A DNA stretch of 64,000 nucleotides from NCBI RefSeq assembly GCF_020009625.1, contig NZ_JAIHLP010000002.1, positions 1,922,001 to 1,986,000 on the forward strand. The letters are read 5' to 3'. The stretch is from Leifsonia poae. Lineage in GTDB: Bacteria > Actinomycetota > Actinomycetes > Actinomycetales > Microbacteriaceae. Under the pieces are notes generated by a model. The model made no database searches and was not told the origin of the DNA. It saw only the letters and a program-made list of their open reading frames with translations. Numbering within the stretch: the first letter of the stretch is position 1; each line of letters opens with the position of its first letter. Positions 42,314-51,328 of this stretch are shown here, piece by piece. A program made the translations under genes and the position numbers.

Positions 42314-43585
42314 ATGGTGGTCCGCGGCTATCCTCGAACGATGGCGGCGACAGCGGATGCGGGGCCGGGGCCCCGAACGGAGCCCCGCCGTTCCGCGCGC
42401 GGCCTCGCCCGGCGGGAGCAGATCCTCGACGCGGCGGGCGCGCTGTTCGCCGAGGGCGGCTTCGCGGGCGTCTCGCTGCGCGAGATCGCGGCGCGGGCCG
42501 AGCTGTCGCATCCGGGACTGCTGCGCCACTTCGCCTCGAAAGACGAGGTGCTCCTCGAACTGCTGCACCGCCACGAGGCGGCCACCGGGGCGTGGCTCGC
42601 CGAGCAGTCGTTCTCGCCGAGCGACAATGCGGAGCGCATCGTTCGGATCGCCGAGCGCAACGTCGCGATCCCCGGATACGTCGAGCTCTTCACCGCGCTG
42701 GCCGGGGAGGCGACGAGCCCCGCACATCCAGCGCACGACTACTTCGCCCGCCGCTATTCCGGGCTTCGGCGCTCCAGCCCTGCCGGAGCAGCGGACGCGC
42801 GGCTCGCCGCGGCATGGGACGGACTGCAGCTGCAGTCGCTCTACGATCCGGCGCGGGTGGATGTGGCCGAGCGCCTGAGAGCGCACCTCGCGCCGGCCGG
42901 CACGCAGCCCGCAACACGGGCCGCAACACGGCCTGCTCCGACCGGGGTCGACCCGGTGCGCGGCGAAGCGCGCCGCGACGTGCGCAGCGACGTGCGCAGC
43001 CGCGGTGGAACGGGCTACGCCGCCGGGCGCGCCCGGCGCGAGCGCATCATCGACGACGCGACCACCCTCTTCGCCGCCGGCGGCTTCACCGCCACCAGCC
43101 TGCAAGACATCGCCGACCGGGTCGGCGTCACCAAGTCCACCCTGCTCTACCATTTCGCGAGCAAAGACGATCTGCTGCTCGCCGTGCTGCGTCGGCGCGA
43201 CGACCTCTCGATCGCGAGCCTTCCCGAGACCGGCTTCACCGCCCGCGACCTCCTCGACCCGATGGTCGACGGAGCGCGCAGGAACGCCACCCAGCCGGGC
43301 CTCGTCGAGCTCTACAGCGTGCTCGCCGGTGAAGCGACGAGCTCCGACCATCCCGGGCACGACTTCTTCCGCGAACGCTTCCGGGGAATGCGACACCTGC
43401 TCACCGACGCGTTCGCCGAACTCGCCGGCACGGGCGCGCTGCCCACCACGATCGACCCCGACCAGGAGGCCGTATGGTTTCTGGCACTGTGGGACGGCCT
43501 GCAATTGCAATGGCTCTACGACCGCACCGCGGTGGATGTGGCCGACCAGCTGCGAGCGCACCTGGTCGCCCTGGCTTCGCGCTAG
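42314..43585 (+). CDS. Double TetR-family regulator (tandem duplication in one chain)
   Basis: A 423-residue protein with two complete TetR units. The first HTH is at about residues 56-75 (LREIAARAELSHPGLLRHFA) and the second at about 262-281 (LQDIADRVGVTKSTLLYHFA). Each is followed by the same ligand-domain landmarks, VELFTALAGEATSPAHPAHD and VELYSVLAGEATSSDHPGHD, then WDGLQLQSLYD and WDGLQLQWLYD. The linker (about 193-232) is rich in Ala, Arg and Pro. A fusion of this kind can bind DNA as an intramolecular pseudo-dimer. It is divergent from the GH3 gene and very probably represses it. The ATG at 42314 has no ribosome-binding site; ATG 42341 is an alternative. Confidence 0.85.
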   Translation: MVVRGYPRTMAATADAGPGPRTEPRRSARGLARREQILDAAGALFAEGGFAGVSLREIAARAELSHPGLLRHFASKDEVLLELLHRHEAATGAWLAEQSFSPSDNAERIVRIAERNVAIPGYVELFTALAGEATSPAHPAHDYFARRYSGLRRSSPAGAADARLAAAWDGLQLQSLYDPARVDVAERLRAHLAPAGTQPATRAATRPAPTGVDPVRGEARRDVRSDVRSRGGTGYAAGRARRERIIDDATTLFAAGGFTATSLQDIADRVGVTKSTLLYHFASKDDLLLAVLRRRDDLSIASLPETGFTARDLLDPMVDGARRNATQPGLVELYSVLAGEATSSDHPGHDFFRERFRGMRHLLTDAFAELAGTGALPTTIDPDQEAVWFLALWDGLQLQWLYDRTAVDVADQLRAHLVALASR

Positions 43586-43700
43586 CTTCGCCCTGGCTTC
43601 GCGCTAGCTTCGCGCTGGCTTCGCGCTAGCTTCGCGCTAGCCCAACCGACGGGTCGAACGGCGGGTCGAACGGCGGGTCGAACGGCGGATCGAACCGGCG
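43572..43700. repeat. 12-bp tandem repeats between convergent genes
   Basis: The unit ggcttcgcgcta (with variants) repeats about five times across the stop codon of the regulator gene (43583-43585) to 43640. A second unit, gggtcgaacggc, repeats three to four times from 43650 to the end of recQ. The first repeat is partly coding and the second lies in the 117-bp gap. Confidence 0.8.
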
Positions 43701-43702
43701 GT

Positions 43703-45721
43703 TCAGCCTGCGGCGACGACGCCGAGCAGAGCCTCCCCGTAGGCTTCGCGTTTCTTGGCGCCGATGCCCGTGATGCCGTCGAGATCGGCGAGGCTCGCGG
43801 GACGGGCCGCCGCCACCGCCTTCAGGGTGGCGTCGCCGAAGACGATGTAGGCCGGGACTCCCTGGGTGCGGGCGGCCTCGGCGCGCCAGGCGCGCAACGC
43901 CTCGAACAGCGGCTGGTCGGCAGGCGCGAGATCGGCCGTAGCGCTGCGCGAGGAGCGCGAGACGCGTTCGGGGCGATCGGGTTCGCGGCGCAGGATCACG
44001 GTGCGCTCGCCACCGAGCACGCTCGCGCTCTGCGGGGTGATGGCGAGAACGCCATACTCACCTTCGGGCTTCAGGAGTTCCTGGGCGATGACCTGGCGCA
44101 CGACACCACGCCACTGGCTGTCGCTGAGGTCGGCCCCGATGCTCCAGGTGGCGAGGTTGTCGTGGCCGTACTGGTCGATCCGGGGCGTGCGCTTTCCGCG
44201 CAGGATGTCGATGAGGTGGCCGGCACCGAAACGTTGATTGCGTTCCCGCTGCAGGCGCACCACGGTCGAGAGCAGCTTCTGGGCCGGGACGGTTCCGTCC
44301 CAGCTCTCCGGCGGGGTGAGGCAGGTGTCGCAGTTGCCGCAGGGCTCAGAGCGCTGGCCGAAGTAGCCGAGAAGGTTGACCCGGCGGCATTGCACTGTCT
44401 CGCAGAGGGCGAGCATCGCATCCAGGTGCTGACTCATCCGGCGGCGGTGCGCGAGATCGCCCGGGGAGTCGTCGATCATGCGGCGCTGCTGCACCACGTC
44501 GTTGAGACCGTAGGCGAGCCAGGCGGTAGAAGGGAGGCCGTCGCGGCCGGCGCGGCCCGTCTCCTGGTAGTAGCCCTCGACCGACTTGGGCAGGTCGATG
44601 TGGGCGACGAACCGCACATCCGGCTTGTCGATGCCCATGCCGAACGCGATTGTGGCGACGACGATGATGCCGTCTTCGCGCAGGAAACGGGACTGGGTCG
44701 CCGCTCGCACCCTGGCGTCGAGACCGGCGTGATAGGGCAGTGCCTTCAGGCCCCGGGCACTGAGGAACTCGGCGGTCTTCTCGACGGTGTTGCGCGAGAG
44801 ACCGTAGACGATGCCCGCGTCGTTCGGGTGCTCGGTCGTTATGAAGTCGAGCAGCTGCTTGCGCACCTCGACCTTCGGAACGATGCGGTACTGGATGTTC
44901 GGCCGGTCGAAATCGGCGACGAACTGGGCGGCGCCTTGCAGCTTCAACCGGGCGGTGATCTCCTGGTGGGTCGCCTCGGTGGCGGTCGCCGTGAGCGCAA
45001 TGCGCGGAACCTCGGGCCAGCGCTCGGCGAGCTCGGAGAGTGCGAGATAGTCGGGGCGGAAGTCGTGCCCCCACTGGGAAACGCAGTGCGCCTCGTCGAT
45101 TGCGAATAGGGCGATCGTGCCCCGCTCCAGGAACCGTTTGGTGGCCTCGGAGGAGAGACGCTCCGGGGCGACGTAGAGGATGTCGAGCTCGCCGGCGAGA
45201 TAAGCCTGCTCCACCCGGGAGCGCTCGGTGGCGTCTTGCGTGGAGTTGAGGAAAGCGGCACGCACGCCCACCGCGAGGAGCGCATCCACTTGGTCTTGCA
45301 TGAGCGCGATGAGCGGCGAGACGACGACACCGGTGCCCTCGCGCACGAGCGACGGGATCTGGTAGCAGAGGCTCTTGCCGCCGCCGGTGGGCATGAGCAC
45401 GACAGCGTCGCCGCCGCCGACCAGCTGCTCGATGATCTCGCCCTGCTGACCGCGGAAAGAGTCGTAGCCGAACACCGTGTGCAAGGCGTCGGCGGCGGTG
45501 GCGAACGTGGATGCGGATGCGCGCGGCTGCGGCCGCGCCGCTGGGACCGGCACAGAAGACCCGCCCGCCGGCGCCCCACCCGAATCGGCCGGCGCCCCAC
45601 CGAAGTCGACGGGACCGCCGAGGTAGGGGTCGTCGACGAGGTCGGGGAACGGGGGTTCGTCGTCGGCCGGCGGCGCGTCTCGCTCGTCGGGCTCCCAGGG
45701 TACTTCCGCGTTCCAGCTCAT
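43703..45721 (-). CDS. recQ: ATP-dependent DNA helicase RecQ
   Basis: A 672-residue RecQ helicase. After an acidic Pro-rich lead (1-75), the core has motif [13 protein letters not shown] box [19 protein letters not shown] and motif [12 protein letters not shown]. The RQC zinc site is [16 protein letters not shown] with CGNCDTC, and an HRDC domain ends the protein (about 590-670, [36 protein letters not shown]). It unwinds 3'-5' in recombination and repair. Starts at the ATG 45721; the upstream frame lacks family sequence. The gene is convergent with the TetR pair. Confidence 0.95.
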   Translation of the reverse strand: MSWNAEVPWEPDERDAPPADDEPPFPDLVDDPYLGGPVDFGGAPADSGGAPAGGSSVPVPAARPQPRASASTFATAADALHTVFGYDSFRGQQGEIIEQLVGGGDAVVLMPTGGGKSLCYQIPSLVREGTGVVVSPLIALMQDQVDALLAVGVRAAFLNSTQDATERSRVEQAYLAGELDILYVAPERLSSEATKRFLERGTIALFAIDEAHCVSQWGHDFRPDYLALSELAERWPEVPRIALTATATEATHQEITARLKLQGAAQFVADFDRPNIQYRIVPKVEVRKQLLDFITTEHPNDAGIVYGLSRNTVEKTAEFLSARGLKALPYHAGLDARVRAATQSRFLREDGIIVVATIAFGMGIDKPDVRFVAHIDLPKSVEGYYQETGRAGRDGLPSTAWLAYGLNDVVQQRRMIDDSPGDLAHRRRMSQHLDAMLALCETVQCRRVNLLGYFGQRSEPCGNCDTCLTPPESWDGTVPAQKLLSTVVRLQRERNQRFGAGHLIDILRGKRTPRIDQYGHDNLATWSIGADLSDSQWRGVVRQVIAQELLKPEGEYGVLAITPQSASVLGGERTVILRREPDRPERVSRSSRSATADLAPADQPLFEALRAWRAEAARTQGVPAYIVFGDATLKAVAAARPASLADLDGITGIGAKKREAYGEALLGVVAAG

Positions 45722-45849
45722 CACCCGATCGTAACGAGAGCAGCCGACCTGCGGAGACCGAGGCGCCGGGATGTGGACGACGCCGGACTGTGGAGAACCT
45801 CCCACTGCTAGCATCGGCACACCACGTCGCCGCAACCGGAGGAGACAGC

Positions 45850-46413
45850 ATGCGCCGCCTGATCGTCACCGAGTTCATCACCCTCGACGGCGTGGTGGAG
45901 GCGCCGGGCGGCGAGAAGACGCATCCTCACGCCGGCTGGACGTTCCCCTTCGGCACCGACGAGCTCTTCGCCTTCAAGCTGCGCGAGACGCTCGAGGCGG
46001 AGTCGCTGCTGCTCGGACGAAAGACGTTCGAGCAGTTCCAGGCCGCATGGCCGGAGCGCGACGGCGAGTTCGCCGACACGATGAACGCGATGCCGAAGCA
46101 TGTCGTCACGGCCCGCACCGACGAGCTCGGCTGGAACGCGACCCGTCTCGCCGGCGATGCGCGGGCGGCGGTGGGAGAGCTCAAACGCGGCGACGGGGGC
46201 CCCATCCTCGTGGCCGGGAGCGCGACCCTCGTGCGCTCGCTGCTGGTCTGGGGGCTGGTCGACCAACTTCGGCTCCTCAGCTTCCCCGTCATCGTCGGCG
46301 GCGGGCTGCGCATCTTCCCCGACGACCGCGCGAAGGCGCAGCTCGAACTGACCGAGCTGGTGCGCTTCGAGAGCGGCGCCGTGCTGCACGTCTACGACTT
46401 CGCCGGGAACTGA
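45850..46413 (+). CDS. DHFR/RibD-C family reductase-like protein
   Basis: A 187-residue protein of the RibD C-terminal/dihydrofolate reductase fold. [36 protein letters not shown] and [20 protein letters not shown] are the family blocks that build the NADPH pocket. Members are often annotated dihydrofolate reductase-like without a known substrate. GGAGGAGA precedes the ATG. It is followed by a DMT permease gene after 13 bp, so the two are likely co-transcribed. Confidence 0.88.
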   Translation: MRRLIVTEFITLDGVVEAPGGEKTHPHAGWTFPFGTDELFAFKLRETLEAESLLLGRKTFEQFQAAWPERDGEFADTMNAMPKHVVTARTDELGWNATRLAGDARAAVGELKRGDGGPILVAGSATLVRSLLVWGLVDQLRLLSFPVIVGGGLRIFPDDRAKAQLELTELVRFESGAVLHVYDFAGN

Positions 46414-46426
46414 GCTCCGCCCCTCG

Positions 46427-47308
46427 ATGCTCACAGCGGTCATCGGGCTCCTCGGAGCCGTCGTCTACGGCTCCGCCGATTTTCTGGGAGGTCTGGCATC
46501 GCGCCGGATCAGCCCGCTGCGCGTCACCGCGATCGGCGCGGTCTCCGGGCTGGTCGGCCTGCTAGTGGCGCTGCTTGTGGTCGGCGGACGCTGGTCGGCC
46601 TCGGCCGTCGGCTGGGGCGCTCTCTCCGGTGTGACCGGCGCGGCGGCCATCTCGCTGCTGTACGCCTGCCTCGCGATCGGGCCGATGAGCATCCTTTCAC
46701 CGCTGACAGCCGTGGTCTCCGCGGTGGTTCCGATGACCTGGGGACTGCTCGGCGGTGAACGGCTCGCCCCGATCGGCTTCGTCGCGCTCGGGTCGGCCCT
46801 CGTCGCCGTCGTTCTGGTGGGGTTCGTTCCCGAGAAGGGGGCGGTGCGGCCCCGGCCACGCGGCCTCCTGATGGCCGTGTGTTCCGGCACCTTGATCGGC
46901 GTGTTCCTGATCCTCGTCGATCAGACACCCGACGACTCAGGGCTGGTACCGCTCGTGCTGAACCGCACTGTGAACGGCGCGATCATGTTCACCACCATCG
47001 GGGTGCTCGCCCTGCTGGCGCGTCGGCGGCGGGCGCGGGCGAACCTGCCGGCCCCGGATGCGCGCTCGGGCTGGCTCCCCGGCCTCGGCCTCGCGATCGC
47101 CTGCGGGTTCGTCGACACGGCCGCCAACGTGCTTGTGCTCTTCGGCCTCCGCGCCGGCGACCTGAGCGTGATGTCGGTGCTGATCGCGATGTACCCGGCC
47201 GGCACGATCCTGCTCGCCGCGGTCGTACTGCGCGAACGGATCGCACCGGTGCAGTGGGCGGGTCTGGCACTCGCGCTGGCCGCTGCCGGGATGCTCGCCG
47301 TGGCCTGA
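46427..47308 (+). CDS. EamA/DMT-family permease
   Basis: A 293-residue membrane protein with ten hydrophobic segments in two EamA repeats (about 1-135 and 150-290). GSADFLGGLASRRI and the VLIAMYPAGTILLAAVVLRERI closing block are typical of the drug/metabolite transporter superfamily. It likely exports a small metabolite. The ATG follows the DHFR-like gene closely. A hairpin and then the ECF cassette come after. Confidence 0.88.
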   Translation: MLTAVIGLLGAVVYGSADFLGGLASRRISPLRVTAIGAVSGLVGLLVALLVVGGRWSASAVGWGALSGVTGAAAISLLYACLAIGPMSILSPLTAVVSAVVPMTWGLLGGERLAPIGFVALGSALVAVVLVGFVPEKGAVRPRPRGLLMAVCSGTLIGVFLILVDQTPDDSGLVPLVLNRTVNGAIMFTTIGVLALLARRRRARANLPAPDARSGWLPGLGLAIACGFVDTAANVLVLFGLRAGDLSVMSVLIAMYPAGTILLAAVVLRERIAPVQWAGLALALAAAGMLAVA

Positions 47309-47345
47309 AAAGCGAGACCCGCGATCGATACCGCCACGGCGTAGG

Positions 47346-47382
47346 ACCGGTTGGAGCGCGACCACGCTCGAGCCCCACCGGT
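47346..47382. terminator. Hairpin between the DMT permease and the ECF cassette
   Basis: ACCGGT-TGG-AGCG (47346-47358) pairs with CGCT and CCACCGGT (47365-47382), with a few bulged bases. It would end the permease transcript before the iron-box promoter. Confidence 0.4.
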
Positions 47383-47383
47383 T

Positions 47384-47399
47384 GTAAGGCTAGCCTTAC
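47384..47399. promoter_or_regulatory. DtxR/IdeR-type iron box
   Basis: GTAAGGCTAGCCTTAC is a perfect 16-bp palindrome, followed by CTCA, which extends its resemblance to the DtxR/IdeR iron-box core (TTAGGTTAGSCTAACCTAA). TTGTAA (47382-47387) and TACGCT (47406-47411), 18 bp apart, would be a promoter that the regulator covers. It lies 50 bp before the ECF S-component gene. Confidence 0.65.
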
Positions 47400-47449
47400 C
47401 TCATCTACGCTGGAGGGAGCATCCCACCCCCGACCGCAGAGAACGGCTC

Positions 47450-48118
47450 ATGAAAAACACCAGCACCCGCCTTCTGCTCACGTGCGCCGCGATCGGGGTG
47501 GCCGGCGGCATCGTGTTCTCCATCAGCGCCTACATCTCGGGCACACTCGCCGCCGCCGCGCCGATGTTCTACGGCGCCGTGATCGGCGTGTACTTCCTGC
47601 CCGGCGTGATCGCGCAGGCCCTGCTCCGACGCGGCGGCGTGGCCCTGATCACCTCGGTCATCGCCGGGCTGGTGTCTGTCCCGTTCCAGCCCATCGGGTT
47701 CGCCGCCGTGATGGCGGCCGGTTCGATCGGCCTGCTGCAGGAGCTCCCGTTCGCCGTGACCCTCTACCGCTACTGGCGGGCCTGGCTGTTCTACGCGGCC
47801 GTGACGGTGGCCGGGCTGGTTTTCGGGTTCGGCGTGTACATCGCCCAGGGCGCCGAACAGAGCAAGCCGTGGGTGCAGGTGCTGCACGTCGGGCTGTTCG
47901 TGCTGAGCCCCATTCTGTTCACCTGGATCGGTCGTGCCGTCGCGGCTGGCCTCGACCGCACCGGCGCGGGCCGCGGCCTGCAGATGCCGCTGGTGCGACG
48001 CCGCCCCGGCCGAGGCGGCGACGCGATGCCGATGACGGCCGCCGCGTTCGCAATGCCGTTCGGCCCGTTCGCCCTTCCGGCCCTGCGCCCGGCGCGGCGC
48101 GTTCGGCCGACACGCTGA
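47450..48118 (+). CDS. ECF transporter S component (YkoE-like)
   Basis: A 222-residue membrane protein with about five or six helices in residues 5-165, including FYGAVIGVYFLPGVIAQALL and FGFGVYIAQGAEQ. Gene order S-AA-T and size resemble the YkoEDC HMP/thiamine-type energy-coupling transporter. The binding component would hold the substrate in the membrane; its specificity is not fixed by sequence. Because a DtxR-type iron box precedes it, an iron-linked substrate is also possible. The ATG at 47450 has GAACGG, a poor ribosome-binding site. The C-terminal 50 residues are basic and Met/Pro-rich. Confidence 0.75.
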   Translation: MKNTSTRLLLTCAAIGVAGGIVFSISAYISGTLAAAAPMFYGAVIGVYFLPGVIAQALLRRGGVALITSVIAGLVSVPFQPIGFAAVMAAGSIGLLQELPFAVTLYRYWRAWLFYAAVTVAGLVFGFGVYIAQGAEQSKPWVQVLHVGLFVLSPILFTWIGRAVAAGLDRTGAGRGLQMPLVRRRPGRGGDAMPMTAAAFAMPFGPFALPALRPARRVRPTR

Positions 48119-48125
48119 GGCGGCG

Positions 48126-49940
48126 GTGACCGCGCAGCCGGCGGCCCTCACCCTGCGCGGTGTGCGCATCCGTCACGAGGGGGCTCCGGCCTGGACGCCC
48201 GACGGGGTGACGCTGGAGGTCGCCGCCGGGGAGGTCCTACTCGTGCTCGGACCGAGCGGATGCGGCAAATCGACTCTTACGCTGGCGCTCAACGGTCTCG
48301 TTCCGCATGCTGTGCCGGCCGACCTCGAAGGTACGGTGCTCGTCGCCGGGCGCGACACGGCCCAGGCCCGCGTCGCCGAGCTGAGCGAGCAGGTCGGCAT
48401 GGTCTTCCAAGACCCTGACGCGCAGCTGGTGTCGGCCACCGTTCTCGACGAGGTCTGTTTCGGACCGGAGAACCAGCTGGTGACCGTCGACGATGTGCTC
48501 GAACGCGCGGAGTGGTCGCTGCGCGCCGTCGGGCTCTGGGAGCGACGCGACGACAACCCCGACACACTCTCCGGCGGCGGGAAGCAGCGGCTGGCGATCG
48601 CGTGCGCACTCGCCCTGGATGCGCCCGTCCTGGTGCTGGACGAGCCCACCGCCAACCTCGATCCTGCGGGAATCGAGGAGGTGTACGAGGTGCTCCGCTC
48701 GCTGCGAAACGCCGCCGAACCCCGCAGCATCGTGCTGGTGGAGCACAACCTCGACGCGGCGATGGACCTCGTCGACACCGTGGCGGTGCTGGATGCGGCC
48801 GGGCGGCTCGTCGCCCACGGTCCGGTCGGCGAGGTGCTGCGCGACCGCGCGGACGAGCTCCTGAAGCTGGGCGTCTGGCTTCCGACCGCGACCCTGGCGG
48901 CGCTGCGACTGCGCTCCGCCGGCGTCACCATAGACCCGCTTCCCCTGACCACCGCCGACCTGAGCGCGGCCCTCGACGCCCTACCGTCGCTTCCCACGCT
49001 CCCGACGCAGACCCTTGCGCGCGCCGGCGACGCGACATCGCCGGAGTGGGCCGTGCGCATCCGGGGCCTGACCGTGCGCCGCGGGCGTGGGGACGCGCGA
49101 CGCGAGGTTCTGCACTCCGTGTCGCTCGACGTGCGACGCGGCGACTTCGTGGCTGTGCTCGGCGCCAACGGCACCGGCAAGACCACGCTCGTGCAGGCGC
49201 TCGCCGGTGTCGTCCGCCCTCCTCGCGGAACGGTCGACCTCGACGGGCTCGACCCGGCCCGCGCCTCCGTCGCCGCCCTCACCGCCGCGGTCGGGTTCGT
49301 CTTCCAGAACCCGGAGCACCAATTCGTGACGGCGTCGGTGACCGACGAACTCGCCTACGGGCTCCGGCTGCACCGCCGGCCCGAAGCGGAGGTGCGCGAG
49401 CGCGTCGACCGGATGCTCGCCACCCTCGGTCTGCAGAACCATCGCGATGCGCACCCGTTCCTGCTCTCCGGCGGCCAGAAACGCCGCCTCTCGGTGGGAA
49501 CGGCGCTGATCGCCGGCGCGCCGCTGCTGGTGCTCGACGAGCCGACCTTCGGGCAGGATCGGGAGCGCGCCGCCGAATTGCTCGGCCTGCTCGGCGAGCT
49601 GAACGCTGCCGGCACCACCGTGATCATCGTGACTCACGACCTGCAGCTCGTGGCCGAACACGCCAATCACGTGGTCGTGCTCACGGACGGCGGGGTCGTC
49701 GCTTCCGGAAGGACGGCGGCGGTGCTGGCCGACCGGGCGACCCTGGAGCGGGCAGGACTGCGACCCCCACCGCTCGCCCGTGCGTTCGCGGACCTCACCG
49801 CGCATCCGTCGTGGCGCTCGGTGACACGCCTGGCCGACCTGCCCTCCGGCCCCGACCTGCCCTCCGCCCCCGCCCCATCGATTCGGGATGTGCGCACAGG
49901 GCAAGCGGCCGCCGGCACCATCGACGGGGGCACCCCCTGA
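48126..49940 (+). CDS. ECF transporter double ATPase
   Basis: A 604-residue protein with two fused ABC ATPases (YkoD/EcfA1A2-like). Domain 1 has Walker A GPSGCGKST, signature LSGGGKQRLAIA, and Walker B LVLDEPTANLD. Domain 2 (from about residue 300) has GANGTGKTT, LSGGQKRRLSV and LLVLDEPTFGQD. GTG start with GAGG upstream, 7 bp after the S gene. The two cytoplasmic domains drive the substrate-binding cycle through the T component. The last 40 residues are a Pro/Ala-rich tail. Confidence 0.95.
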   Translation: MTAQPAALTLRGVRIRHEGAPAWTPDGVTLEVAAGEVLLVLGPSGCGKSTLTLALNGLVPHAVPADLEGTVLVAGRDTAQARVAELSEQVGMVFQDPDAQLVSATVLDEVCFGPENQLVTVDDVLERAEWSLRAVGLWERRDDNPDTLSGGGKQRLAIACALALDAPVLVLDEPTANLDPAGIEEVYEVLRSLRNAAEPRSIVLVEHNLDAAMDLVDTVAVLDAAGRLVAHGPVGEVLRDRADELLKLGVWLPTATLAALRLRSAGVTIDPLPLTTADLSAALDALPSLPTLPTQTLARAGDATSPEWAVRIRGLTVRRGRGDARREVLHSVSLDVRRGDFVAVLGANGTGKTTLVQALAGVVRPPRGTVDLDGLDPARASVAALTAAVGFVFQNPEHQFVTASVTDELAYGLRLHRRPEAEVRERVDRMLATLGLQNHRDAHPFLLSGGQKRRLSVGTALIAGAPLLVLDEPTFGQDRERAAELLGLLGELNAAGTTVIIVTHDLQLVAEHANHVVVLTDGGVVASGRTAAVLADRATLERAGLRPPPLARAFADLTAHPSWRSVTRLADLPSGPDLPSAPAPSIRDVRTGQAAAGTIDGGTP

Positions 49941-50737
49941 GCCTCCTGACCACCGACCCCTACGCCTCGACGACCGACCCGCCCGCACGGTTCCTGCACC
50001 ACCTGAACCCGCTCGCGAAGATCGCGGCGGTGCTGCCGGCGATGGCCGTGCTGCTGTTCACGCGCGACATCGTCACGCCGCTCGTGTTCGTCGTGCTCAG
50101 CGTGCTGGTCGTCCTGGCCGGCGCTCGGATGCGACCGGCCATCCTTGTGGGGCTGCTCGCCGCCCTGCCGGCGCTCGTGTTCGTGATGGCGCTCAGCTTC
50201 GGATTCTGGACGGATGCGTCACGTTTGGCCGATCAGCGCATCCTGTTCGGCATCGGGTCGTACACGTACACCGCGGGGGCTTTCGCGGTGGGAATCGCCA
50301 CCTCCCTGCGCCTGGCGGGCCTGGTGGTTCTCGCGCTGATCGGCGGCCTCACCACCACCGGACCCGACCTCGCGCGGGCGCTGGTGCAGCAGTTGCGAGT
50401 GCCGTACCGCATCGGCTACACGGCGATCGCCGCCTACCGGTTCATCCCGCGTTTCGGCACTGAGCTGGCGCTGATCCGGCAGGCGCAACGCGTGCGTGGG
50501 GTCGCGACCGGGTGGGGCCCGGTCGCAACCCTGCGGCGAGCATTCGCGGCGGTCGTACCCCTGCTGGCCGGTGCGATCCGGCACGCGGACCGGATGGCGC
50601 TCGCCATGGAGTCGCGTGCGTTCGGTGCGCATCCGACCCGCACCGAACGCCACCCGACCCCGTGGCGTGTGCGCGACACCGTCTTCGTCCTGCTGTTCTG
50701 GGCGGTCAGCGCGGCCGTCTTCGCCCTCACCCTCTAA
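49937..50737 (+). CDS. ECF transporter T component (CbiQ-like)
   Basis: A 266-residue membrane protein with five or six helices. The conserved coupling-helix signature is present: FIPRFGTELALIRQAQRVRG and MESRAFGAH, the Ala-Arg-Gly motifs that touch the ATPases. It follows the double ATPase with overlap. The start is unusual: no ATG, GTG or TTG lies upstream of the conserved HLNPLAKI, but CTG at 49937-49939 overlaps the previous stop as CTGA, where ATGA or GTGA would be normal, and GGGGG lies 6 nt before it. CTG is the likely start. The family and role are sure. Confidence 0.88.
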   Translation: MSLLTTDPYASTTDPPARFLHHLNPLAKIAAVLPAMAVLLFTRDIVTPLVFVVLSVLVVLAGARMRPAILVGLLAALPALVFVMALSFGFWTDASRLADQRILFGIGSYTYTAGAFAVGIATSLRLAGLVVLALIGGLTTTGPDLARALVQQLRVPYRIGYTAIAAYRFIPRFGTELALIRQAQRVRGVATGWGPVATLRRAFAAVVPLLAGAIRHADRMALAMESRAFGAHPTRTERHPTPWRVRDTVFVLLFWAVSAAVFALTL

Positions 50738-50842
50738 GCCTGACCCCCGGCGGTTTGCCACTGAGTGCCGCTCTGACCGCCTGAGAGCGAGCGCCGGTTG
50801 CAATCGGCGGGCGGCGTCAGCGGGCTGGACCGGCGGGCGGGG

Positions 50843-51316
50843 TCAGGGGTTCGGGGAGGTGACCTGGGCGGCGGTTTCGAGTGCGGGGATGGCCCGGCGG
50901 ATCTGTTCCACCTCGGTGGCGCTGAGCTCGGCGAGGATGGCGGTCACCGCTCGCGCCCGGTCGGAGCGGGCCCGCAGGAGCAGCTCGATACCGGCATCCG
51001 TTCCGGTGACGAAGAACGAACGGCCGTCATCGGGGTCGGGCTGGCGCGAGACCAGCCCGCGCGCCTCCAGATCGGCGATGACACGGGTGATCGTGGGGGC
51101 CGCGACGACCTCGATCGCGGCGATCTCGCTCGGCCGCACCGGCCCGCGGCGCACGATGGTCGACAGGGCCGAGAGCTGCCCGTGGCTGAGGCCACCGGTC
51201 GACGATCGCATCCGGCGGTTGAGCCGGCCGACGGCGAGAGCCAGACGGCTCGCCAGATCGTCATCCTCGGCGAGGATGCTCTCCGGCGCCGCCCGGCGCC
51301 CGCCGCCCGTCACCAT
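50843..51316 (-). CDS. MarR-family regulator
   Basis: A 157-residue winged-helix protein. RPSEIAAIEVVAAPTITRVI is the recognition region, and the beta-wing is SRQPDPDDGRSFFV, with the DxR that contacts DNA. It would repress the DHA2 exporter gene, which is directly upstream on the same strand (12 bp). The 105 bp downstream holds only a 16-bp direct repeat (50805-50820 and 50831-50846). The family is sure; the inducer is unknown. Confidence 0.9.
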   Translation of the reverse strand: MVTGGGRRAAPESILAEDDDLASRLALAVGRLNRRMRSSTGGLSHGQLSALSTIVRRGPVRPSEIAAIEVVAAPTITRVIADLEARGLVSRQPDPDDGRSFFVTGTDAGIELLLRARSDRARAVTAILAELSATEVEQIRRAIPALETAAQVTSPNP

Positions 51317-51328
51317 CGACGTTCCCTG

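Noticed and set aside
47309..47449. TPP riboswitch before the YkoE-like gene
   Set aside because: The conserved thi-box bases are not seen; the space is filled by a hairpin, an iron box and a promoter.
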